Of a stretch of 7,611 nucleotides of DNA, positions 1 to 5,370 are shown piece by piece; the first letter of the stretch is position 1; every line of letters begins with the position of its first letter. The notes under the pieces were generated by a model. The model was not told the DNA's origin and made no database searches. It saw only the letters and a program-made list of their open reading frames with translations. Origin of the DNA: Chloroflexota bacterium (GTDB taxonomy: Bacteria > Chloroflexota > Dehalococcoidia > Dehalococcoidales > UBA2162); contig JACQOM010000208.1 in NCBI GenBank assembly GCA_016202525.1, positions 1 through 7,611 on the forward strand. The letters are read 5' to 3'. A program made the position numbers and the translations under genes.

Positions 1-113
1 AGAAGCTGAAAAGCTCACCCATCCCGGTGCTGATTCCTCCGCTCAAGCTGTTTACCGAGAATGCTGACATGATTGTCTCCTGCGGCTACTACCGCTTTCA
101 GTCGGGTGTTTGA
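1..113 (+). CDS. tsaD: tRNA N6-adenosine threonylcarbamoyltransferase TsaD, C-terminal fragment (partial)
   Basis: The reading frame beginning at base 3 is open from the window edge and ends at TGA 111-113, giving 36 residues. It contains [20 protein letters not shown], which fits the C-terminal signature of the TsaD/Kae1/Gcp family (usually close to P-x-x-x-C-T-D-N-x-A-M-I-x-x-x-G). TsaD is the ASKHA-fold subunit that transfers threonylcarbamoyl from TC-AMP to A37 of ANN-decoding tRNAs, working with TsaB and TsaE in the cytoplasm. Only the last tenth of the protein is present, so its metal-binding histidines and nucleotide site are outside the window. The usual Cys-Thr of the motif is Phe-Thr here. 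The gene converges on the DUF2851 gene with a 12-bp gap and no visible terminator. The identification rests on this one motif. Confidence 0.8.
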   Translation, partial: KLKSSPIPVLIPPLKLFTENADMIVSCGYYRFQSGV

Positions 114-125
114 GACGGCCTGGAT

Positions 126-1460
126 TTAGACGTGTTGCCCGGGCTTAAACTGGCCTAACTGGCAGTCGTTACACTTCCCCTGGGTACACAAGCTCTGATA
201 GATGTGGATAAGCCCCTGTTGCCGGCGGGCTGAGTTGACCAGTCTGTTGTTTAATCCGAGCTGGACAATCATGTGCTTTTCTATGGAATTTGACGGCAGC
301 CTTGGGTAGTGGTGGTAAAGTTCGGTGGCTTTCCTGCCCGGTTCCGGCCGGGAGGTAAACCGGCTACAGGCCAGGGTGAAGGGCAGGAGCACGTTGACAA
401 TGATATCGGCCACCCGGCCCCGGCCCAGCAGAGTATAACTGACACAGTTCTCTTCTGTTGTAACCAGCAGCCCTTTTTCTAGTTCATTGTGACTTTGACT
501 GGCCGGTACCTCTTCTACCAGGTTGACCAAGCCGGCCAGCAATCCTTTTTGCCGGTAGCGGATGATAAGACGGCTCATGGCCACCAGGCGGCGGATAGGG
601 GAATTTTGTGGCCTAACCTTAAACAGTTGCCAGGCATATGGGGACATCGGCTCGGGGTGAGGGCAATAAGCCCATCGTTTTTCCAGTCCGGCGACCCATC
701 GGCCGTCTAATTGATGAGGTGGCTGTCTCGCCTGGCATTGTGAAGGCAGCAGTCCCGCTGTTCCCAGCAGTAGCGCCTGCTGCCGGATAAGGCTCTCTTC
801 GTCCGGTAAACTGCTTCGAACTACTGATTCCAGGATTGACAGTGGCAACCGTCGTGACAATTCTAGACAGGGCAGTTTATTTTTACTATACCCGAGGGCT
901 TCCATTATTGCCTGATAAAGGCACTGGCCAGCTTCTGTTTGAGACAGGTTAGCCTGTAATCTGGCGGTTCTAGCCAGGAAACGTTCCTGGCCGGCCCTCT
1001 CCAGTAGCCGGGCCATAGTATCCGCAGTCAGGTGTTGTCCTGTTCTGTGGCAGGGTATGCTCGGGCCAGTTGGTGGAGGCGCCAGATTTGCCCGCGGGTT
1101 AAGAGGGAAGTATTTGTCCAGGGCAAGGATAGGTATTTCCCTGCCGTCCTGGAGGCTGGTCGTCGGGCTGGTGTCGCGCCACATTACCACGTGCAGGATT
1201 ACCCGGTTATAGGCGGTGTCCCGGTGGTGCTGGTGCGCCTGCCAGTCACCGGACTTAACGTGGATCTCGATATCCCCTTTAACTAGTCCCTGGCGGTTCG
1301 CCACAACCGCATCCCGGAAGTCACCTCCACGGTCATCATTGAGCCTTCCCGGGTAGACAATCTCTATCGATTTGCCATCTTCGGTGACCAACCTGGTTGT
1401 ATCAAGCAACTGGTGTTGCCAGATTTGGCTAATCTGATTCTCCGATATTTTGACAGGCAT
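126..1460 (-). CDS. DUF2851 family protein
   Basis: A 444-residue protein of the DUF2851 family, whose function is unknown. The N-terminal half carries the recognisable family blocks: PGRLNDDRGGDF at about residues 37-48 (usually PGRxNxxxGPDF) and a stretch at about 62-92 with GDIEIH, DW, H, D and VILHVV. These acidic and histidine residues resemble a nuclease-like core, but that is inference. The C-terminus has GLIHIYQSLC at 416-425 followed by C430 and C433, the Cys cluster often seen at the end of these proteins. There is no signal peptide or membrane segment, so it is probably cytoplasmic. The ATG at 1458-1460 is supported by a strong AGAAGGAG ribosome site 5 bases upstream. The start of the gene lies 24 bp from a TACAC-N6-GTGTA operator that also occurs in the promoter of the adjacent XRE regulator gene, suggesting control by that protein. 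A weak terminator separates the two genes, so this one probably has its own promoter. Confidence 0.85.
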   Translation of the reverse strand: MPVKISENQISQIWQHQLLDTTRLVTEDGKSIEIVYPGRLNDDRGGDFRDAVVANRQGLVKGDIEIHVKSGDWQAHQHHRDTAYNRVILHVVMWRDTSPTTSLQDGREIPILALDKYFPLNPRANLAPPPTGPSIPCHRTGQHLTADTMARLLERAGQERFLARTARLQANLSQTEAGQCLYQAIMEALGYSKNKLPCLELSRRLPLSILESVVRSSLPDEESLIRQQALLLGTAGLLPSQCQARQPPHQLDGRWVAGLEKRWAYCPHPEPMSPYAWQLFKVRPQNSPIRRLVAMSRLIIRYRQKGLLAGLVNLVEEVPASQSHNELEKGLLVTTEENCVSYTLLGRGRVADIIVNVLLPFTLACSRFTSRPEPGRKATELYHHYPRLPSNSIEKHMIVQLGLNNRLVNSARRQQGLIHIYQSLCTQGKCNDCQLGQFKPGQHV

Positions 1461-1465
1461 GCTAT

Positions 1466-1473
1466 CTCCTTCT
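1466..1473 (-). promoter_or_regulatory. Ribosome binding site of the DUF2851 gene
   Basis: Read on the minus strand this is AGAAGGAG, a near-ideal Shine-Dalgarno sequence ending 5 bases before the ATG at 1460. It fixes that start. It also contrasts with the XRE and IPT/TIG genes next door, which have no such site. Confidence 0.8.
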
Positions 1474-1483
1474 CTGGTAGCTC

Positions 1484-1499
1484 TACACGTTACAGTGTA
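1484..1499. promoter_or_regulatory. Predicted operator 2 (TACAC-N6-GTGTA), upstream of the DUF2851 gene
   Basis: A perfect 5-bp inverted repeat with a 6-bp spacer. On the minus strand it reads TACACTGTAACGTGTA. It matches the palindrome at 1800-1815 in 13 of 16 positions, including all ten arm bases and part of the spacer. It ends 24 bp before the DUF2851 start codon and probably overlaps that gene's core promoter, where a bound protein would block transcription. I could not identify a convincing -35/-10 pair here. Binding by the adjacent XRE protein is inferred. Confidence 0.65.
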
Positions 1500-1510
1500 T
1501 TGATTTGCCG

Positions 1511-1543
1511 AATAAAGGGTGGTTTAGACGGACTGAACCACCC
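1511..1543 (-). terminator. Weak intrinsic terminator after the XRE regulator gene
   Basis: On the minus strand an 8-bp stem (GGGTGGTT paired with AACCACCC, 1536-1543 with 1517-1524) closes an 11-base loop and is followed by TTTATT (1516-1511). It starts 14 bp after the regulator's stop codon. The U tract is short and interrupted, so termination may be partial. It would separate the XRE and DUF2851 transcripts. Confidence 0.5.
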
Positions 1544-1557
1544 TGTGCTGTTTTAGC

Positions 1558-1788
1558 TTACGCCTTTTGGGTAGGATTGGCCTGATATTTGAATTTGGCC
1601 CGTTCGGCAACAATGGAAAGGAGGGTGGCTGAGGCGCCGCGGGGTTGGTACATCCCTTTTTCCCATTCGCTGATAGTTTGCTGGCGCGTGCCCAATCGGC
1701 TGGCCATTTCCTGCTGGGTCAGACCGAGGTGACGCCTTAATCTTCGGACGTGCTCACTATCCCATTGCGGCCTTTTAGCCTTGTTCAT
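1558..1788 (-). CDS. XRE-family helix-turn-helix transcriptional regulator
   Basis: A small DNA-binding protein of 76 residues when started at the ATG at 1786-1788. The helix-turn-helix lies at about residues 23-44: LTQQEMASRLG is the first helix and turn, and TRQQTISEWEKG is the recognition helix, typical of the Cro/C1 (HTH_3) type. Nothing but a single HTH domain with a basic N-terminus and a short tail is present, so it probably binds DNA as a dimer. The frame stays open to an upstream ATG at 1827, which would give 89 residues. However, those extra codons coincide with a near-consensus promoter, so I prefer 1788. That start is predicted to be at or within a base or two of the transcript start, implying a leaderless mRNA, and no Shine-Dalgarno precedes it. 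A palindrome between its -35 and -10 boxes suggests autorepression. The same palindrome precedes the DUF2851 gene. The full set of targets is unknown. Confidence 0.85.
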   Translation of the reverse strand: MNKAKRPQWDSEHVRRLRRHLGLTQQEMASRLGTRQQTISEWEKGMYQPRGASATLLSIVAERAKFKYQANPTQKA

Positions 1789-1795
1789 TAATCTG

Positions 1796-1824
1796 ATTTT
1801 ACACGGTTTAGTGTAATCTGTCAA
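1796..1824 (-). promoter_or_regulatory. Sigma-70 promoter of the XRE regulator gene
   Basis: On the minus strand TTGACA (1824-1819) is followed by exactly 17 bases and TAAAAT (1801-1796), a near-consensus promoter. Transcription would start about 7 bases downstream, at about 1789-1788, the first base of the preferred ATG. The spacer contains operator 1. Confidence 0.8.
1799..1816. promoter_or_regulatory. Predicted operator 1 (TTACAC-N6-GTGTAA) in the XRE promoter
   Basis: A perfect 6-bp inverted repeat with a 6-bp spacer, TTACACGGTTTAGTGTAA on the plus strand. It sits between the -35 and -10 boxes of the XRE gene and overlaps the -10, so occupancy should exclude RNA polymerase. It shares the TACAC-N6-GTGTA core with the site at 1484-1499. 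It is also 32 bp upstream of the -35 box of the divergent IPT/TIG gene, so an effect on that promoter is possible. Confidence 0.7.
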
Positions 1825-1859
1825 CAACTTGTTTAGTCATAATATCTGTTGACAGATTA
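1814..1859. repeat. 12-bp inverted repeat spanning the two divergent -35 regions
   Basis: GTTGACAGATTA at 1848-1859 is repeated exactly, as its complement, at 1814-1825, with 22 bp between. Each arm contains the TTGACA -35 box of one divergent promoter plus the next six bases. The match continues past the -35 element itself, so it is longer than promoter consensus alone explains. It may be a second regulator site or a duplicated promoter. Confidence 0.7.
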
Positions 1860-1878
1860 ATCAGGCTGGTCTTATTAT
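1849..1878 (+). promoter_or_regulatory. Sigma-70 promoter of the IPT/TIG surface protein gene
   Basis: TTGACA (1849-1854), an 18-bp spacer and TATTAT (1873-1878, five of six matches to TATAAT). The expected transcript start is about 1884-1886, which coincides with the ATG at 1886 and lies downstream of the ATG at 1880. This supports a leaderless transcript. Confidence 0.65.
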
Positions 1879-1885
1879 TATGAGC

Positions 1886-3754
1886 ATGAAGAATACTAAA
1901 ATGTTTCGAATAGTGTCTCTAGCCTTGTTGCTGGTCATGTTAGTGACCATTATACCGGGGATTCCAGTTCAGGCGGCGGCTAGTCTGCGAGTTTCTCCGA
2001 ACCGGGGTAAAATCGGTGAAAGTATTGAGATTTACGGTTCTGAATTTGAAGCTGGTGCCAGATATGACCTCTACTTTTCCCATGAAAGGGCTTTCGTGGA
2101 TGATAAAATTAATACTAATATTCTTAATTACAAGCTTCTGGGGACAACCGGATTCATCACTCCCTTCGGCACCTTCGAAAGGTTTTTTTTCAATATTCCT
2201 GTGGACTTGAGGGATGGCAGAACGGTGGAAAAGGTGAGAGGTGGCGCTTACTATGTCTACGCCGTTATCTCGGCTGACGAATCGAAAAGAATAAGAGCCA
2301 GGGCTGATTTTACGGTAGATGCGCTGCCGGAGGTTACGATTACCCCGGTGGAAGGTGCGGTGGGCATTGAGGTGAAGGTCACCGGTACCAGTTTCGCGGC
2401 CGGTAATAGTGTCACGATCAAGTTTGACGGTGCTCAGGTTAAAACGGCGACTAGCGATAGTAATGGCGACTTTAGCAATGCTGCTTTTGCTGTTCCGGAA
2501 AGCTACCGGGGGAGCCATACGCTAGAGGTCAGGGATGCCAGCGACAAACTGGCTACGGCCACTTTTACCACTAAGCAGTCAATCATTGTCACCCCCACCT
2601 CGGGGGCTGCCGGTGATAACGTAACTGTTAGTGGTACCGGTTTTGCGGCGGCAAAAGGTATTACTATCAAGTTTGACGGCATTCAGGTCAAGACGGCGAC
2701 CACCACCAGTGTGGGTAGCTTCAGTGCGGTTACTTTCGCGGCACCGGCCAAGGGTGCCGGTAGCTATAATGTTGATGTAGTTGATGAGAGCGGTAATTCG
2801 GCCAGCCTACCGTTTACTATATCGGGGGTGCTGGTCAATCTCAATCCCGCTGCTGGCGAGAGTGACATTAGTGTTACCGTGACCGGTAGCGGATTTCGAG
2901 CTAGTAAACCGATAACCATCACCTTTAACAAAAGCAATGTTGCTACTACCACTAGCGACAATAGTGGTGCCTTTACCACTACTTTCAAAGTGCCCGTCCT
3001 GGCGTCGGCTACCTATAAAGTAACCGCTACCGACGGCACCAATACCGCCCCTGAGGCTGATTTTTCTATTGTCACCAATGCCGGCATCAGTCCGGCTACC
3101 AGTGCGGCTTCTCCCGGTTATGTCGGCATGCAGCTCACGGTTAATGGTGTCGGGTTTACTGCCGGTGGCACAGCGACTGTTAACTATGACGGTAAGCCAG
3201 TGGTTACGGCGACTGTTGGTAGTGACGGAAAGTTCTCTGTCAATTTTAAAGCTCCTCCCAGCAGTGACGGAGGACACATTATCATCGCCACCGATGGTAC
3301 CCACAGCAAGCAGTTTGCTTTCACTATGGAATCGACGCCGCCGTCAGTACCCAAGCCGCTGAAGCCGGAAATGGGCATTAAGGCGGAAAAGGATACTTTC
3401 TTCGACTGGGAGGATGTGCCTGATGACCCCAGCGGGATAACCTATACTCTGCAGATTGCTAATGATAAAGACTTCTCCTCTATCGTTCTGGAGAAAACGG
3501 GACTTACCCGGTCCGAATACACCATCACCGGCAAGGAAAGGCTGAAATCGGTCAGTAAGGATGCCCCTTACTACTGGCGCGTTAAGGCGGTAGACGGTGC
3601 TTCCAATGAAAGTCAGTGGTCAGGCACCGGCTCATTCTATCTTGGCTTTTCCTGGGGGTTGTCTTCGAAAATGACGTATATTCTGCTGGGCGCCGGGGCT
3701 CTGTTGCTGGTTATTTTGGGCGTCTGGATAGGCAGGAGGACGGCCTACTTTTAG
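1886..3754 (+). CDS. Secreted, C-terminally membrane-anchored IPT/TIG-repeat protein
   Basis: An extracellular repeat protein of 622 residues from the ATG at 1886 (624 from the in-frame ATG at 1880; residue numbers below use 1880). A signal peptide covers about 1-34, with basic residues, a hydrophobic core of Leu/Val/Ile and a VQAAA cleavage region. Five immunoglobulin-like beta-sandwich repeats of the IPT/TIG type follow at about 36-146, 151-231, 235-314, 317-397 and 401-483. Each repeat carries a 'P..G..G..V.V.G.GF' opening, and most end in a T/VDG-type turn and a terminal strand. Repeats 2 and 3 are closest, sharing IKFDG-x-QVKTAT. Residues about 486-588 resemble a fibronectin type III domain (DWEDV, YTLQIA, YYWRVKAVD, SQWS). 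A membrane helix at 598-618 is followed by RRTAYF, so the bulk lies outside the cell and six residues inside. There is no LPXTG motif or catalytic site. A role in adhesion or cell-envelope structure is likely but not shown. I chose 1886 because the promoter places the transcript start there and neither ATG has a Shine-Dalgarno. It converges on hom with a 17-bp gap. Confidence 0.85.
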   Translation: MKNTKMFRIVSLALLLVMLVTIIPGIPVQAAASLRVSPNRGKIGESIEIYGSEFEAGARYDLYFSHERAFVDDKINTNILNYKLLGTTGFITPFGTFERFFFNIPVDLRDGRTVEKVRGGAYYVYAVISADESKRIRARADFTVDALPEVTITPVEGAVGIEVKVTGTSFAAGNSVTIKFDGAQVKTATSDSNGDFSNAAFAVPESYRGSHTLEVRDASDKLATATFTTKQSIIVTPTSGAAGDNVTVSGTGFAAAKGITIKFDGIQVKTATTTSVGSFSAVTFAAPAKGAGSYNVDVVDESGNSASLPFTISGVLVNLNPAAGESDISVTVTGSGFRASKPITITFNKSNVATTTSDNSGAFTTTFKVPVLASATYKVTATDGTNTAPEADFSIVTNAGISPATSAASPGYVGMQLTVNGVGFTAGGTATVNYDGKPVVTATVGSDGKFSVNFKAPPSSDGGHIIIATDGTHSKQFAFTMESTPPSVPKPLKPEMGIKAEKDTFFDWEDVPDDPSGITYTLQIANDKDFSSIVLEKTGLTRSEYTITGKERLKSVSKDAPYYWRVKAVDGASNESQWSGTGSFYLGFSWGLSSKMTYILLGAGALLLVILGVWIGRRTAYF

Positions 3755-3771
3755 TTGTTGACCAGATGCGG

Positions 3772-5070
3772 CTAGGTGTTGGCGTTGAGTATCCGGATAA
3801 TTTTGGTGCTGGCTTTGACTACCTCCAGTTTGTCGACCTCACCGATGGCTGCTTGAAGGTCCCCCTCTCTGGCCAGGTGAGTGGTAATGACGAGCGGGAC
3901 GAATTCCTTGGATACCGTTTCTTTTTGAATGACGGCGGCGATGCTGATGTTATATTTCCAGAAGATGTTGCTAATCCGTGCCAGTACGCCCGCCTGGTCC
4001 ACGACGCTGAACCTGAGGTAGTAACGTCTCTGGATGTCATCGGGTGGGCCTAAGGTCAAAGCCAGGGCCGATTTCGGCATGACCATTGTCCGGTCTTCGG
4101 CGATATCGAGCAGGTCTTTGATGACGGCATCGGCGGTGGGATAAGTCCCGGCACCGGGGGCCACCAGTCCCGATACGATGCCGTATTCATCCTCAAGCTC
4201 GATTCCGTTATAAGCTCCGGTGAGCGACCCCAGCAGGGATGCCCGTGGAATCAAGGCGGGATGGACGCTGACATTAAAGATGCCATCGGGATGCTCGATG
4301 ACGCCGATAAGCTTTACCGAATAGTCCAGTTCCGTGGCGTACTGGATGTCCTGCAGAGCAATGTCCCTGATGCCTTCGACCGGGAATGGGGCAACCACAT
4401 GGTACGAGTTGCTGAGGAGAGCCAGCAGGATACGGATTTTGTTGGCGGTATCGATGCCATCGATATCGTCCGATGGGTCGCTTTCGGCGTAGCCCTTGGC
4501 CTGGGCTTCGCTGAGCGCCTCCTCGAACCCTTTGCCGTCCCTGGTCATGGTCGACAGGATGTAGTTACAGGTGCCGTTCAGAATGGCGTAAATCCGGCGG
4601 AACTCCTTGGTGGCGATTCCCGTCTGGCGGAACTCGTGAATCAGCTGGTGAGCGCCGACAAAACTGGCCCTGAAACCGATGCGGCGCTGCCGGGTCGAAG
4701 CCAGCTGGAAAATGCTCTGGCCCTGGTTAGCCAGCAACTTCTTGTTGGCGGTGACCACGTCTTTATCATTGTTGAGGGCGGCGAGCAGAATGCTCCTGGC
4801 CGGTTCGATGCCGCCGATAAGCTCGACGACGATGTCCACGGAGGGGTCGCTGACGGTCGATTTCCAGTCTGTGCTCAGATAGCTGGCGGGCAGAGCGACC
4901 GGACGTTTCCTTTTGATGTCGATATCGACTACTTTGACCAGTTCGAGGCCGGCAATTCCCTTCTCATAAAGCAATCTGACCACGCCGGTGCCGATATTAC
5001 CGAAGCCGATGACGGCTACTTTCTTGGTTGCGGCTGTTGTTTTAGTTGATGTCAGCTTGGCTCGTGCCAT
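3772..5070 (-). CDS. hom: Homoserine dehydrogenase with C-terminal ACT domain
   Basis: Catalyses NAD(P)H-dependent reduction of aspartate-4-semialdehyde to homoserine, the branch point to threonine, methionine and isoleucine. The 432 residues match the usual length of the single-function, ACT-containing type. The Rossmann nucleotide site is VAVIGFGNIGTG at about 18-29. TANKKLLA (107-114) holds a conserved lysine. GTCNYILSTM (166-175), the acidic stretch DDIDGIDTANK (201-211, with the catalytic-type Asp and Lys) and GAGTYPTADAV (306-316) complete the catalytic domain. The ACT domain, about 350-420 (VVDQAGVLARISNIF), normally binds an amino acid for feedback control, most often threonine. One departure from the family is that the segment usually near F/YEAxVxGGIPI reads FRASFVGAHQ at 133-142, so the usual metal-site Glu is Arg. 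No aspartokinase or threonine synthase gene adjoins it. The ATG at 5070 has only a weak ribosome site (GGAG 14 bases upstream; AGAAGA closer), but the gene has a good promoter. Confidence 0.92.
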   Translation of the reverse strand: MARAKLTSTKTTAATKKVAVIGFGNIGTGVVRLLYEKGIAGLELVKVVDIDIKRKRPVALPASYLSTDWKSTVSDPSVDIVVELIGGIEPARSILLAALNNDKDVVTANKKLLANQGQSIFQLASTRQRRIGFRASFVGAHQLIHEFRQTGIATKEFRRIYAILNGTCNYILSTMTRDGKGFEEALSEAQAKGYAESDPSDDIDGIDTANKIRILLALLSNSYHVVAPFPVEGIRDIALQDIQYATELDYSVKLIGVIEHPDGIFNVSVHPALIPRASLLGSLTGAYNGIELEDEYGIVSGLVAPGAGTYPTADAVIKDLLDIAEDRTMVMPKSALALTLGPPDDIQRRYYLRFSVVDQAGVLARISNIFWKYNISIAAVIQKETVSKEFVPLVITTHLAREGDLQAAIGEVDKLEVVKASTKIIRILNANT

Positions 5071-5118
5071 AATCTTCTGTCTCCGTTACCGGTTGCTGTG
5101 TCTTGCTACTAGGAAGCT

Positions 5119-5148
5119 ATCTTAATGCTGAAAGCGGGCTGGTGTCAA
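5119..5148 (-). promoter_or_regulatory. Sigma-70 promoter of hom
   Basis: On the minus strand TTGACA (5148-5143) is followed by 18 bases and TAAGAT (5124-5119; four of six matches). The predicted start near 5112 gives a leader of about 42 bases, too short for a T-box or other large riboswitch. No attenuator hairpin is visible in it. Confidence 0.6.
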
Positions 5149-5211
5149 CCGCTCTTTATTCATTTTTGGCTGTAGCAACATTTTAGAGAAGAGCCATAAT
5201 TTCTAAAGTAC

Positions 5212-5345
5212 GACCTATCCCCTTTACCCCTTCCCTTGAAGGGAAGGGGGAGTGTTAAGTAAGAGAAGGGGCTTCGCCCCTTCTCTAAAACCTCTTCTCC
5301 CTCTCCTATTTATTAGGAGAGGAGGGGATTAAGGGGGTGAGGTTA
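5212..5345. repeat. Three-hairpin palindromic intergenic repeat (MITE-like)
   Basis: Three inverted repeats stand in a row. CCCCTTCCCTT at 5227-5237 pairs with 5239-5249. AGAGAAGGGGC at 5262-5272 pairs with 5276-5286 around a TTC loop. CCTCTCCTA at 5300-5308 pairs with 5314-5322 around TTTAT. The outer ends are also roughly complementary: ACCTATCCCCTTT near 5213 against the complement of AAGGGGGTGAGGTT ending near 5344. This purine/pyrimidine-skewed layout resembles dispersed repeats I have seen in environmental Chloroflexota genomes. It lies 25 bp downstream of terL and could end that transcript, although none of the stems has a good U tract. No coding sequence is present between 5071 and 5370 apart from the hom promoter. 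Confidence 0.75.
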
Positions 5346-5370
5346 ATAGAACTAAGTATTGAGAAGAACC

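Noticed and set aside
1789..1827. Longer XRE start at the upstream ATG (89 residues)
   Set aside because: The extra 13 codons overlay the TTGACA-N17-TAAAAT promoter and operator, so that ATG would lie upstream of the transcript start.
1940..2518. 192-codon and other minus-strand open frames within the IPT/TIG gene
   Set aside because: They lie opposite a gene with signal peptide, repeats and membrane anchor, and their translations are low-complexity shadows.
4261..5049. 262-codon open frame on the plus strand inside hom
   Set aside because: It is antisense to a clear homoserine dehydrogenase with recognisable motifs; its translation shows no family resemblance and is explained by GC-rich codon use on the other strand.
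5071..5142. Riboswitch or T-box leader for hom
   Set aside because: The predicted leader is only about 42 bases and shows no conserved T-box or attenuator structure.
5212..5345. CRISPR array
   Set aside because: The palindromes differ from each other in sequence and there are no regularly spaced direct repeats.
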